Below, piece by piece: positions 24,979 to 33,980 of a DNA stretch of 64,000 nucleotides. The notes beneath the pieces were generated by a model, which had not been told where the DNA came from, searched no databases, and saw nothing but the letters and a program-made list of their open reading frames with translations. Origin of the DNA: Paraflavitalea soli (lineage in GTDB: Bacteria; Bacteroidota; Bacteroidia; Chitinophagales; Chitinophagaceae). The position numbers were made by a program, and so were the translations under genes. The stretch is taken from NCBI RefSeq assembly GCF_003555545.1, contig NZ_CP032157.1, positions 6,700,546 to 6,764,545 on the forward strand, read 5' to 3'. Positions within the stretch are counted from its first letter, which is position 1. Every line of letters begins with the position of its first letter.

Positions 24979-26343
24979 ATGCCCGGCACCATACTCCTCA
25001 TTGATGACGAAGAAAAATTGCGCGGTCTCCTGAAGCGCATCATTACCCTCGAGGGGTTTATCATCCATGAAGCCGCTGATCTCAAGGCAGCCTCAAAACA
25101 ATTGGATAAGGAATCAATAGATGTGGTGCTCTGCGACGTAAAGTTGCCGGATGGCAGCGGCGTTGATTTTGTAAAAGAGGTAAGATCAAAACACCCGGCC
25201 ACCGAGATCATTCTCTTGACCGCCTATGGCAATATCCCCGATGGCATTCAGGCCATGAAGAATGGCGCCTTTGATTATATTACCAAAGGCGATGACAATG
25301 ACAAGATCATTCCCCTGCTCATGCGGGCCATGGAAAAAGTACAGCTTCAAAAACGCATTGAACAGCTGGAACAACAGGTAGGGAAAAAATACAATTTCGA
25401 CAATATCCTGGGCACCTCACCCCTCATCAAAGAAGCCATCGCCCTGGCCAGAAAAGTAGCCCCATCTGAAGCCACCGTGCTATTGTTGGGTGAAACCGGT
25501 ACCGGCAAGGAAGTTTTTGCACAAGCCATACATGCCGGCAGTAAACGTGCCGGCAAAACCTTCACCGCTTTGAACTGCAGTGCATTTAGTAAGGAGCTGT
25601 TGGAAAGCGAATTGTTTGGTTACCGCGCAGGCGCCTTTACCAGCGCCGTCAAAGACAAAAAAGGATTGATGGAAGAAGCCAACAACGGCACCCTCTTCCT
25701 GGATGAGATCGGTGAAATGCACATAGACCTCCAAAGCAAATTGCTGCGCGTGCTTGAAACCAGCGAATTCATTAAGATAGGCGATACCAAACCCACCCGC
25801 GTAAATGTCAGGATCATTGCCGCCACCAACCGCCATTTGCAGCAGGAAGTTACAGAAGGAAAATTCCGGGAAGACCTCTTTTATCGGCTCAATGTATTTG
25901 TCATATCCTTGCCGGCATTGCGAGACAGGAAGAAGGATATTCCTGTCCTGGCAACCTATTACCTGCAGTTGTTTGCTCAAAAAGCCAACCAGCGCATCGA
26001 TGCCATGAGCCCGGAATTCCTGGAACAGTTACAGCATCATGATTGGAAAGGCAATATCCGCGAGTTGAAGAACATCATCGAACGGGCTGTTATACTGGCC
26101 GACGGACCAGCGCTTACCATCAATAACCTGCCCGTCGAACTACAGCACCAGGCAATTCCTGGTAGCGGAGCCCATAATAACACCCTCTCCGCCTTTTCCC
26201 TGGCCAGCATGGAGAAATTACATATCCAGCGTGTGCTGAACCATACCAAAGGAAATAAAACAGAAACAGCCCGACTCCTTGATATAGGCCTTACCACCCT
26301 CTATAGGAAGATCGAAGAATACGGCCTTGGCCGGGAATCGTGA
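24979..26343 (+). CDS. NtrC-family sigma-54-dependent response regulator
   Basis: 454 aa from the ATG at 24979 (an upstream TTG lies inside a repeat). Receiver domain 3-115 (LLIDDE, phospho-Asp in VVLCDVKLPDGSG, LTAYG, K in YITKG), AAA+ domain about 140-370 (Walker A GETGTGKE, Walker B LFLDEIGE, R-finger region FREDLFYRL) and a Fis-type HTH at about 410-450 (ETARLLDIGLTTLYRKIEEYGL). The sigma-54 contact loop reads GAFTSA rather than GAFTGA. A -7-like TAGCTTTG lies at 24954-24961. No kinase is adjacent; the kdp-linked kinase at 35114 is a candidate partner. Confidence 0.93.
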   Translation: MPGTILLIDDEEKLRGLLKRIITLEGFIIHEAADLKAASKQLDKESIDVVLCDVKLPDGSGVDFVKEVRSKHPATEIILLTAYGNIPDGIQAMKNGAFDYITKGDDNDKIIPLLMRAMEKVQLQKRIEQLEQQVGKKYNFDNILGTSPLIKEAIALARKVAPSEATVLLLGETGTGKEVFAQAIHAGSKRAGKTFTALNCSAFSKELLESELFGYRAGAFTSAVKDKKGLMEEANNGTLFLDEIGEMHIDLQSKLLRVLETSEFIKIGDTKPTRVNVRIIAATNRHLQQEVTEGKFREDLFYRLNVFVISLPALRDRKKDIPVLATYYLQLFAQKANQRIDAMSPEFLEQLQHHDWKGNIRELKNIIERAVILADGPALTINNLPVELQHQAIPGSGAHNNTLSAFSLASMEKLHIQRVLNHTKGNKTETARLLDIGLTTLYRKIEEYGLGRES

Positions 26344-26366
26344 ATTAGCACGCTCACTACTCACCG

Positions 26367-26402
26367 CTCGTTGCCTTTCTGCCTCAATGCCTCGTTGCCT
26401 TT
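26367..26402. repeat. Short direct repeat between convergent genes
   Basis: CTCGTTGCCTTT occurs at 26367-26378 and 26391-26402, separated by CTGCCTCAATGC. It is one of several quasi-repetitive spacers in the window. Confidence 0.6.
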
Positions 26403-27660
26403 ACTGCAACACTTCTTTCGCCTTTTCCATATCCAGTTCCTTCTCCCATTTCGAAACAAAGAGCGTAGCCACTGCATTACCAATAATATTCGTCAGCGCC
26501 CGGGCTTCACTCATAAAGCGGTCAATACCTAAGATCAGGGCAAGTCCCGCTACCGGAATATTACCGGCCGCTGGCAAGGTGGCGGCCAGCGTAATAAAGC
26601 CGCTGCCTGTTACACCTGCCGCGCCTTTGGAGGTAACCATCAACACCACCAGCAGCGTAAGTTGTTGCGATAGGTCCATGGGTGTATTGGTAGCCTGTGC
26701 TATAAAGATCGCTGCCATCGTCAGGTAGATCGAAGTTCCATCCAGGTTGAAGGAATAACCTGTAGGTACTACCAGTCCTACTACCGATTTGGAGCAGCCT
26801 GCTTTTTCGAGTTTTTCGATCAGGCTGGGCAGTGCCGATTCACTGGAGGAGGTGCCCAGTACGATCAGCAATTCTTCTTTCAGGTAATTCAACAGCTTAA
26901 AAATATTAAGCCGCATAGAATACAATATAGCTCCCAGGATCACTACAATAAAAATGATGCAGGTCAGGTAAAAAGTACCCATCAGTTTTGCCAGCGATTG
27001 CAGACTGCCTGCACCGTATTTGCCGATCGTAAAGGACATGGCGCCCAGTGCACCCAGGGGCGCTACCTTCATAATGATATGGATGATGCCAAATAAAATA
27101 TCAGAGAAGCCTTTAATAAAGGTCATTACCGGTTGCACCTTTGGCCCCAGCTTTAAGGCTGCTGTACCAAACAAAACAGAGAACAGCAGGATTTGTAAAA
27201 GGTCCCCTTTGGCAAAAGCCTCAACAATAGTGGTCGGTATGATATTGATCAGGAATTCAACCGTGGTCTGTGCTTTTTGCCCCACAGCAACATCCTTCAG
27301 TGCATTGGGGTCGAGCTTCGATACATCAATATTCATTCCCTCTCCCGGCCTGAGGATATTAATGGCTGCCAGTCCGATGAGCAGGGCAATCGTAGTAAGT
27401 ACCTCAAAATAGAGCAGCGCCTTGATCCCTACCGTACCTGCCTTCTTCATATCGTCCATTCCTGTCATACCACTCACGATCGTACAGAAGATCACTGGCC
27501 CAATCAGCATTTTTACCAGCCGGATGAATCCATCCCCCAGCGGCTTTAACTGAACTGCGAAGGAAGGATAAAAATGTCCCAGTAAAATACCGGTTACAAT
27601 CGCTACAATCACCTGAAAATAAAGACTCTTATAGAACTTTTTGCTACGCTTTGGGATCAT
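26401..27660 (-). CDS. dctA: Dicarboxylate/amino acid:cation symporter (DctA/GltP family)
   Basis: Inner-membrane Na+ or H+ coupled carrier of the DAACS family, 419 aa with eight transmembrane helices and two re-entrant loops. Landmarks are [20 protein letters not shown] at the start, [15 protein letters not shown], the serine-rich [13 protein letters not shown] hairpin, [16 protein letters not shown] and [12 protein letters not shown]. The N-terminal sequence is closer to DctA (C4-dicarboxylate) than to GltP, but substrate is not certain. Convergent with the NtrC-type regulator; divergent from the kdp block. Confidence 0.88.
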   Translation of the reverse strand: MIPKRSKKFYKSLYFQVIVAIVTGILLGHFYPSFAVQLKPLGDGFIRLVKMLIGPVIFCTIVSGMTGMDDMKKAGTVGIKALLYFEVLTTIALLIGLAAINILRPGEGMNIDVSKLDPNALKDVAVGQKAQTTVEFLINIIPTTIVEAFAKGDLLQILLFSVLFGTAALKLGPKVQPVMTFIKGFSDILFGIIHIIMKVAPLGALGAMSFTIGKYGAGSLQSLAKLMGTFYLTCIIFIVVILGAILYSMRLNIFKLLNYLKEELLIVLGTSSSESALPSLIEKLEKAGCSKSVVGLVVPTGYSFNLDGTSIYLTMAAIFIAQATNTPMDLSQQLTLLVVLMVTSKGAAGVTGSGFITLAATLPAAGNIPVAGLALILGIDRFMSEARALTNIIGNAVATLFVSKWEKELDMEKAKEVLQ

Positions 27661-27719
27661 GCCGTCAAGATAGGAAAATAATTGGTACCGCCGTCACCCT
27701 TCACTCATTACCATTTTGG

Positions 27720-27755
27720 AAAACAAACCTTTCCATTTTGAAAGGGTTTTGTTTT
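27720..27755. promoter_or_regulatory. Long imperfect inverted repeat, possible activator-binding site
   Basis: AAAACAAACCTTTC (27720-27733) and GAAAGGGTTTTGTTTT (27740-27755) are inverted copies differing by two single-base insertions. The repeat is 92 nt or more upstream of the sigma-54-like site at 27847, a usual distance for an NtrC-type enhancer. It also lies 60 nt before dctA on the other strand, so it could serve either gene. Confidence 0.5.
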
Positions 27756-27846
27756 GACCCCCTGCATAATCTCTTTTGTTTAAAAGCTGTACAAGCGATT
27801 TAAAATCAATCAATAACGGGCGACTTATAACTAGTTTTCATGCCTC

Positions 27847-27862
27847 CGGTATACCCTTTGCC
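27847..27862 (+). promoter_or_regulatory. Candidate sigma-54 promoter before the kdp block
   Basis: CGGTATACCCTTTGCC has GG-N10-GC spacing and matches TGGYAY-N5-TTGCW at GGTAT and TTTGC, with mismatches at the first and last positions. A start about 12 nt downstream would give a leader of roughly 9 nt before the first small ORF (27882). Confidence 0.45.
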
Positions 27863-27881
27863 ACTTCAGGGAAAAAACAAT

Positions 27882-27995
27882 ATGAAAACACATAAAAAAG
27901 CATTCGGCGACCGGCTCAAACTCCACATTGTGGTGCCCGTCCTCTATGTAGCTGTTCTGGTAGCCTTACTCATTACATCCATTTTTAATTCCTGA
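27882..27995 (+). CDS. Small single-span membrane protein at the head of the kdp operon
   Basis: 37 aa from ATG to TGA. A basic N-terminus (MKTHKKAFGDRLKLH) is followed by one hydrophobic helix (about 16-34, VVPVLYVAVLVALLITSIF). It lies between the sigma-54-like site and the next small ORF, which starts 3 nt after its stop. I do not recognise the family. The helix, compact spacing and codon content suggest a real gene, possibly a Kdp accessory peptide. Confidence 0.6.
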   Translation: MKTHKKAFGDRLKLHIVVPVLYVAVLVALLITSIFNS

Positions 27996-27998
27996 ACC

Positions 27999-28082
27999 AT
28001 GCTTACAATTATTTTATTCATCGCCGGCATCATCAGTTTCGCACTCTTTTTCAAGTGTGTCGACTTCTTTGAAAAAGTATAA
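27999..28082 (+). CDS. Tiny single-span membrane peptide upstream of kdpF
   Basis: 27 aa, starting 3 nt after the preceding small ORF. It is nearly all one helix (LTIILFIAGIISFALFF) and ends KCVDFFEKV. Size and shape resemble KdpF (26 aa, encoded 66 nt downstream) but the C-terminus differs from the KPEKF of KdpF. It may be a second KdpF-like stabilising peptide; unnamed. Confidence 0.55.
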   Translation: MLTIILFIAGIISFALFFKCVDFFEKV

Positions 28083-28092
28083 CGAAGATCCG

Positions 28093-28132
28093 CTAACAGC
28101 TAAAGGCTAACACCTAACTCCTAATCACTAAT
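28093..28132. repeat. Quasi-repetitive CTAA-word spacer
   Basis: Between the small ORF and kdpF the sequence is a string of near-tandem words (GCTAACA, GCTAAAG, GCTAACA, CCTAACT, CCTAATC, ACTAATA, CCTAAAT). No hairpin is evident. Confidence 0.5.
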
Positions 28133-28148
28133 ACCTAAATAGTCAGCT

Positions 28149-28229
28149 ATGATGAATCTACTCTTAGCCGTATCCATCCTTGTATTTATATACCTGGTAT
28201 ACGTGCTTTTGAAACCCGAAAAATTTTAA
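28149..28229 (+). CDS. kdpF: Potassium-transporting ATPase subunit F
   Basis: A 26-aa one-helix peptide that stabilises the KdpFABC complex. It starts MMNLLLAVSILVFIYLVYVL and ends with the KPEKF tail typical of KdpF (YLxYxLxxPExF pattern). It lies 19 nt before kdpA. Confidence 0.88.
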   Translation: MMNLLLAVSILVFIYLVYVLLKPEKF

Positions 28230-28248
28230 TCCTAAACTGATTGGACAA

Positions 28249-29961
28249 ATGAATACAGAAATAACCGGTGTGATCATTACGTTCCTCCTTACCGTGCTGC
28301 TGGCATTCCCGCTGGGACGGTATATCGCCAAAATGTTACGGGGTGATAGAACGATCACCGATTTCATGAATCCCATCGAGCGGTTCATCTTCCGCATTAG
28401 TGGTATCGACCCCACTAAAAAAATGAACTGGAAAGAATTCATGAAAGCTATGCTCACCATTAATATGTTGTGGTTTGTGTACGCTTTCTTCCTGCTCCTG
28501 TTTCAGGACAAACTTCCTTTGAATCCTGATGGTAATCCCGGGCAAACACCCGACCTGGCGTTTAATACTGCCATCAGCTTCCTGGTCAATTGCGACCTGC
28601 AGCACTATTCAGGCGAATCAGGTGTCACCTACCTCACCCAGTTGTTCGTCATGAACTTCCTTATGTTTGTAAGTGCTGCCACTGGTATCGCTGCACTGGT
28701 AGCGGTGATGAATGGATTGAAAGAAAAGACCACCAATAACCTGGGTAACTTCTGGAGCATCTTTACCAAATCCATCACCCGGGTATTACTACCCCTTTGT
28801 ATTATAGTAGGGATCATACTCACCTTCAATGGTACGCCGGTCAGCTTTGATGGAAAAGATACCATCACCACTTTGCAGGGCGATACCGTACAGGTGTCCC
28901 GTGGACCGGCGGCCGGCATGATCGCCATTAAGCACATCGGTACCAATGGTGGAGGTTGGTTTGGCGCCAATTCTGCACACCCCCTCGAAAACCCAAATTA
29001 TTTCACCAATATGGTGGAGATGATCGCACAGATGATCATTCCCATCGCCATGATCTTTGCCCTTGGTTTTTATATCAACCGTAAAAAGTTTGCCTACGTA
29101 ATATTTGGCGTCATGACCATAGGTATACTTTGCCTGCTCATACCCACCATCAACTGGGAAGTGAGCGGAAGTCCCGTCATGGCGCATCTTGGTGTGGCAC
29201 AGCCTACCGGGGCCATGGAAGGTAAAGAAGTGCGGTTTGGTCCTGCCGCTTCAGGCTACTGGAGCATTGTGACTACTATCATATCTACCGGTTCAGTGAA
29301 CTCGATGCACGATAGCTCCATGCCTTTATCCGGCATGATGCAGCTGCTCGGCATGATGATCAATGCTTTTTATGGTGGTTGTGGTGTAGGAATACTCAAC
29401 TACCTGATCTATGTTATAATCGCTGTGTTCATTGCAGGGTTAATGGTGGGTCGTACGCCCGAGTTCATGGGTCACAAGGTAGAGGCCCGCGAAGTAAAGA
29501 TCGCCGCCATCGTAACCCTGTTTTCCGCCTTCCTGTTGAAAGCGGGCGTGGCCCTGGCAGCTTACTTCGTAGCCCATCATCCTGAAATGGATTGGGCCGT
29601 CAAGCCCGGCGGGTGGCTCAACAATCCCGGTTACCACGGCTTCTCGGAGATGCTCTATGAATTTACTTCCGCCAATGCCAATAATGGCAGTGGATTTGAA
29701 GGACTGGGTGATAACAATATTTTCTGGAACGTGTCCACCGGTATTGTACTCATCCTCTCCAGGTTTATTCCCATCATCGGACCCGTAGCCATCATTGGAT
29801 TATTGGCCAATAAGAAATTTATTCCTGAGTCACCCGGCACCCTCCGTACCGATTCTATGACTTTTGGTATGATGACATTCGCCGTAATTATAATCATTAA
29901 TGCCTTATCCTTCTTCCCCGCGCTTACACTGGGACCACTGGCTGAATTTTTCAGCATGTAA
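28249..29961 (+). CDS. kdpA: Potassium-transporting ATPase subunit A
   Basis: K+-channel-like subunit of the high-affinity KdpFABC pump in the inner membrane. 570 aa with ten transmembrane helices and four selectivity-filter-like loops, for example [51 protein letters not shown] and [13 protein letters not shown]. The N-terminus contains PLGRYIAKM and [12 protein letters not shown], as usual. First large gene of kdpFABC. Confidence 0.98.
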   Translation: MNTEITGVIITFLLTVLLAFPLGRYIAKMLRGDRTITDFMNPIERFIFRISGIDPTKKMNWKEFMKAMLTINMLWFVYAFFLLLFQDKLPLNPDGNPGQTPDLAFNTAISFLVNCDLQHYSGESGVTYLTQLFVMNFLMFVSAATGIAALVAVMNGLKEKTTNNLGNFWSIFTKSITRVLLPLCIIVGIILTFNGTPVSFDGKDTITTLQGDTVQVSRGPAAGMIAIKHIGTNGGGWFGANSAHPLENPNYFTNMVEMIAQMIIPIAMIFALGFYINRKKFAYVIFGVMTIGILCLLIPTINWEVSGSPVMAHLGVAQPTGAMEGKEVRFGPAASGYWSIVTTIISTGSVNSMHDSSMPLSGMMQLLGMMINAFYGGCGVGILNYLIYVIIAVFIAGLMVGRTPEFMGHKVEAREVKIAAIVTLFSAFLLKAGVALAAYFVAHHPEMDWAVKPGGWLNNPGYHGFSEMLYEFTSANANNGSGFEGLGDNNIFWNVSTGIVLILSRFIPIIGPVAIIGLLANKKFIPESPGTLRTDSMTFGMMTFAVIIIINALSFFPALTLGPLAEFFSM

Positions 29962-29984
29962 TTGTGAGCCTAAAAGATTATACA

Positions 29985-32033
29985 ATGAAAAGTAATAATA
30001 ATACGCTATTTCCCCGTGCTATGGTGGCGGCTGCCCTTAAACAGTCTTTCCTGAAGCTCAACCCCCGCAGCATGTTTCGTAACCCGGTCATGTTTACCGT
30101 AGAACTGGGAACCTTCGTCATGCTCGGTGTTTGTATCTGGATCGCCGCTGGTGAAACCACCCAGGGTAGCCTGCCCTACAATGCGCTCATTACAGCCATT
30201 CTTTTTGTGACCGTTCTTTTTGGCAACTTCGCCGAAGCCATTGCCGAAGCCCGCGGTAAAGCCCAGGCCGATAGCCTGCGCAAAACAAGAGAAGACACAC
30301 CTGCTAAGAAGATATTTGCGGTAGGGGAGATCTATACCAACGAGATCAGGATTGTCCCCTCTTCCCAATTGCGCAAAGGTGACAAATTTGTGTGCGAAGC
30401 AGGTGATATTATCCCCATGGATGGGGAGATCGTTGAAGGGCTCGCCACAATAGATGAGTCTGCTATCACCGGCGAATCTGCTCCTGTGATCAGGGAATCC
30501 GGTGGCGATAAATCATCTGTTACCGGCGGTACCAAGGTCTTGTCTGATAGGATCGTGGTGAAAGTGACAACAGAGCCTGGTGAAAGTTTCCTCGACAAAA
30601 TGATTGCCCTCGTAGAAGGCGCTTCCCGTCAAAAGACACCCAACGAAATAGCCCTTACCATTTTGCTGGCCAGCTTTACCCTTATATTCATCATCGTATG
30701 TGTAACACTAAAGCCTTTTGCCGACTACGCCAATACCTCTATCACCATCGCGGCTTTCATCTCCTTGTTCGTATGTCTTATTCCTACCACCATTGGCGGT
30801 TTGCTTTCTGCCATCGGTATCGCCGGAATGGACAGGGCCTTGCGCGCAAACGTGATCACCAAGAGTGGTAAAGCTGTTGAAACAGCCGGCGACCTGGATA
30901 CCCTTTTGCTTGATAAGACTGGTACCATCACCATCGGTAATCGTAAAGCCACCCACTTCTGGCCTTCCGGCAATACCCGTGAAAATGATTTCATAGAAGT
31001 CTGCATACTGGCTTCCCTGGCCGATGAGACACCCGAAGGCAAGTCTATCATAGAGCTTGCTGGTAACAAAGGAATCAAACATACTGCATCTGCCAATGGG
31101 GTGAAGTTTATTCCCTTTACGGCCGAAACCAGAAGCAGCGGTATCGACCTGGGTGATGGCACTAAGATCCGTAAAGGAGCTTCTGATGCCATTAAAACAT
31201 TGGTTAAGAAAGCTGGTAACGGGTATCCTGTTGAAACGGAAGATAAAGTAAAGGAGATTGCTAATAATGGCGGTACACCACTTGTCGTAAGTCGCAATGA
31301 GACCGTATTGGGTGTAATAGAATTACAGGATATTATTAAACCTGGTATCCAGGAACGTTTTGAGCGCCTGCGTAAGATGGGTGTCAAAACCGTAATGGTT
31401 ACGGGCGATAATCCCCTTACCGCTAAATACATTGCCGAAAAAGCAGGTGTAGATGATTTTATTGCCGAGGCAAAGCCGGAAGATAAAATGAACTACATCA
31501 AGAAAGAACAGCAAGGTGGAAAGCTGGTAGCCATGATGGGCGACGGTACCAATGATGCGCCCGCCTTGGCCCAGGCCGATGTAGGCGTAGCCATGAACAG
31601 CGGTACCCAGGCAGCCAAAGAAGCCGGTAATATGGTAGACCTTGATAATGATCCTACCAAGCTCATCGAGATCGTGGAGATCGGCAAACAACTCCTGATG
31701 ACAAGGGGAACACTTACTACCTTCTCCATTGCCAATGACGTGGCCAAGTATTTCGCCATCGTACCAGCTTTGTTTATAACATCCATTCCTGCCTTGCAGT
31801 CACTCAACATCATGCACCTGCAAAGCCCCCAAAGCGCCATCCTCTCTGCTGTAATATTCAATGCCATCATTATACCGGTGTTGATACCCCTGGCATTGCG
31901 TGGGGTAACCTATAAGCCAATTGGCGCCAGTGCCCTGCTGAGAAGGAACCTGTTCATCTATGGACTTGGCGGTGTCATAATACCATTCATCGGTATCAAG
32001 TTGATCGACCTCCTGCTGGGCTTGTTCATGTAA
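29985..32033 (+). CDS. kdpB: Potassium-transporting ATPase subunit B (P-type ATPase)
   Basis: Catalytic ATPase subunit. It shows the TGES actuator motif (AITGESAPV), the phosphorylated Asp in [12 protein letters not shown], the nucleotide-binding domain with KGASDAIK, and the hinge [24 protein letters not shown] shortened here to its DGTNDAPA core. 682 aa from the ATG at 29985; a GTG at 29964 would add seven residues. It starts 23 nt after kdpA. Confidence 0.98.
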   Translation: MKSNNNTLFPRAMVAAALKQSFLKLNPRSMFRNPVMFTVELGTFVMLGVCIWIAAGETTQGSLPYNALITAILFVTVLFGNFAEAIAEARGKAQADSLRKTREDTPAKKIFAVGEIYTNEIRIVPSSQLRKGDKFVCEAGDIIPMDGEIVEGLATIDESAITGESAPVIRESGGDKSSVTGGTKVLSDRIVVKVTTEPGESFLDKMIALVEGASRQKTPNEIALTILLASFTLIFIIVCVTLKPFADYANTSITIAAFISLFVCLIPTTIGGLLSAIGIAGMDRALRANVITKSGKAVETAGDLDTLLLDKTGTITIGNRKATHFWPSGNTRENDFIEVCILASLADETPEGKSIIELAGNKGIKHTASANGVKFIPFTAETRSSGIDLGDGTKIRKGASDAIKTLVKKAGNGYPVETEDKVKEIANNGGTPLVVSRNETVLGVIELQDIIKPGIQERFERLRKMGVKTVMVTGDNPLTAKYIAEKAGVDDFIAEAKPEDKMNYIKKEQQGGKLVAMMGDGTNDAPALAQADVGVAMNSGTQAAKEAGNMVDLDNDPTKLIEIVEIGKQLLMTRGTLTTFSIANDVAKYFAIVPALFITSIPALQSLNIMHLQSPQSAILSAVIFNAIIIPVLIPLALRGVTYKPIGASALLRRNLFIYGLGGVIIPFIGIKLIDLLLGLFM

Positions 32034-32073
32034 GCCATGGTAAAAGCAATAATCAATAATAAAATAATTAATC

Positions 32074-32637
32074 ATGAAAAAGTACATACTGCCCTCCATC
32101 AAACTCACCATCGTAATGGTAGTGCTGCTCGCGCTGGTCTATCCAATCTTGTTATCCGCCGTGGGTACAATGGCGCCCGGTGCAGGCAAAGGAGAAACGA
32201 TTTCAGTAAATGGGAAAGTAGTGGGTTATGCCCTCGTGGGACAGAAGTTTACCGATGACAAATACTTTCAGGGACGCCCTTCTGCCGTAGATTACAATGC
32301 TGCCGGTTCTGGCGGTTCCAATAAAGGTCCTTCCAATCCAGATTATTTAAAGGTGGTACAGGGAAGGATTGATTCTTTCCTGGTACACAATCCTGGGGTA
32401 AAAAAAGAAGAGATCCCTGCTGAATTGGTGACCGCTTCGGGTAGCGGCCTCGATCCCGATCTTTCTCCTGCTGCTGCCAAGATTCAGATAAAGAGAATTG
32501 CCGCCATCCGCAAGCTGGAAGAGAGCAAACTCATCGGCCTGGTCGATCAACAAACCCAGGGCCCTTTACTCGGCATAGCCGGCCCTGCCAAGGTAAATGT
32601 GCTGAAGCTGAATGTGGCTTTGGACAAGCTGCAATAA
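32074..32637 (+). CDS. kdpC: Potassium-transporting ATPase subunit C
   Basis: Single-span subunit (187 aa) with N-terminal helix (residues 8-28) and a periplasmic domain. Family landmarks are GQKFTDDKYFQGRPSA, YNAAGSGGSNKGPSNP, LVTASGSGLDPDLSPAAAKIQ and IAAIRKLE. Last subunit gene of the pump, 40 nt after kdpB. Confidence 0.97.
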   Translation: MKKYILPSIKLTIVMVVLLALVYPILLSAVGTMAPGAGKGETISVNGKVVGYALVGQKFTDDKYFQGRPSAVDYNAAGSGGSNKGPSNPDYLKVVQGRIDSFLVHNPGVKKEEIPAELVTASGSGLDPDLSPAAAKIQIKRIAAIRKLEESKLIGLVDQQTQGPLLGIAGPAKVNVLKLNVALDKLQ

Positions 32638-32657
32638 ATCCATTGTATGATAAAATA

Positions 32658-32698
32658 GAAGAGGGTGGGTCGCCCTTGCGGGGCGGCTCACCCTCTTC
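32658..32698. repeat. GGGTGGGYCGCC hairpin after kdpC
   Basis: GAAGAGGGTGGGTCGCCC and GGGCGGCTCACCCTCTTC form a long stem around TTGCG. It lies 21 nt past kdpC. With no T-run it may act as an mRNA 3' stabiliser or partial terminator between the pump and the porin. Same family as 2957-2990 and 20395-20427. Confidence 0.8.
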
Positions 32699-32752
32699 CA
32701 AAGATTCCTCACCCAGCAGGTGATGCAGCACCTGTTTGCCCTGACGGAAACT

Positions 32753-32776
32753 GTCAGGCTGAGCTTGTCGAAGCCC
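32753..32776. repeat. CAGGCTGAG...TCGAAGCC dispersed repeat, kdp copy
   Basis: GTCAGGCTGAGCTTGTCGAA then GCCC, between kdpC and the porin gene, 54 nt after the hairpin copy. Confidence 0.85.
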
Positions 32777-32828
32777 TTATCTCAACAATACTTAACAAAA
32801 CAGACACTTATAAAAAGAATCAAAAAAG

Positions 32829-33902
32829 ATGAAGAAGATTTTAATCGGTGCAGCCCTGATGATGAGTATCGGCGCCATGGCGCAGGAAACCAGGCCTTCA
32901 CCGCTTACTTTTAGTGGCTATGCAGAATTGTATTATTCCTATGATCTTAACAAACCAGCCGATAACAATAAAGCAGGATTCATTTACAGCCACAACCGGC
33001 ACAATGAGTTTAACCTCAACCTCGGTTTTCTGAAGGCTGCCTATAATACCGAAAACGTGCGGGCTAACCTGGCCATCGCCGCCGGTACTTATATGAATGC
33101 CAACTATGCGGCTGAGCCCGGTGTGTTGAAGAACATTTATGAGGCCAATGCGGGTGTAAAGTTGTTGAAGAAGAAAAACTTCTGGCTGGATGCCGGTATT
33201 TTTAGCTCCCATATAGGTTTTGAAAGTGCTGTCTCAAAAGATTGCTGGACCTTGACCAGGAGCATATTGGCCGAAAATTCCCCCTACTATGAAGCGGGCG
33301 CCAAACTCACCTATACCAGCGACAACAACAAGTGGATCATCAGCGGCATGGCCCTCAACGGCTGGCAGCGCATCAAAAGGGTAGATGGCAACTCCCTCAT
33401 GAGCTTTGGTACCCAGGTGCAGTTCAAGCCCAACAGTACCACCACCTTCAACTACAGCACATTTATCGGAACAGATAAGCCCGATAGCGCCCGCCTCATG
33501 CGTTATTTCCATAATCTGTATGCCATCTTCAACCTGAACAGCAAACTGGGCGTTACAGCCGGCTTTGACATTGGTACAGAACAAAAAGGCAAAGGGAGCA
33601 GCGACATGAATACCTGGTACTCCCCTGTGCTGCTCCTTAAATACAGCATCAACGACAAATGGGCCATTGCTGCCCGGGGCGAATACTATGAAGACAAGAA
33701 CGGGGTGATCATTGCCACCGGTACCCCCAATGGCTTTAAAACGACTGGTTTCTCCCTCAATGTTGATTATGCACCCGCTTCCAATGTACTCGTACGTATT
33801 GAAGGCAGGAACCTTAGCAGCAAAGACGAAATATTTACCAAAGAAGGCAATACTAAAAAGAACAATGCATTTATTACCGCCTCTGTAGCAATAAATTTTT
33901 AG
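32829..33902 (+). CDS. Outer-membrane beta-barrel porin linked to kdp
   Basis: 357 aa with signal peptide (1-19, MSIGAMAQ) followed by alternating hydrophobic strands and aromatic girdles (FSGYAELYYSYDL, FNLNLGFLKAAYN) and a terminal strand ending VAINF. This is the barrel porin commonly found between kdpC and kdpD in Bacteroidota. It could form the outer-membrane entry route for K+; that role is inferred from position only. Confidence 0.8.
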   Translation: MKKILIGAALMMSIGAMAQETRPSPLTFSGYAELYYSYDLNKPADNNKAGFIYSHNRHNEFNLNLGFLKAAYNTENVRANLAIAAGTYMNANYAAEPGVLKNIYEANAGVKLLKKKNFWLDAGIFSSHIGFESAVSKDCWTLTRSILAENSPYYEAGAKLTYTSDNNKWIISGMALNGWQRIKRVDGNSLMSFGTQVQFKPNSTTTFNYSTFIGTDKPDSARLMRYFHNLYAIFNLNSKLGVTAGFDIGTEQKGKGSSDMNTWYSPVLLLKYSINDKWAIAARGEYYEDKNGVIIATGTPNGFKTTGFSLNVDYAPASNVLVRIEGRNLSSKDEIFTKEGNTKKNNAFITASVAINF

Positions 33903-33980
33903 TCGATGTGATTACCCAATACAGTATTGCATTGCACACAAAAAGGTTAACTTACAACTGGCTTAATACCTGTCACTATC

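Noticed and set aside
27661-27760. Sigma-54 promoter for dctA on the minus strand
   Set aside because: No GG-N10-GC with TGG/TTGC character was found upstream of the dctA start.
28093-28132. CRISPR-like array in CTAA-word spacer
   Set aside because: Words are only about 7 nt, contiguous and diverged, with no spacers or cas genes.
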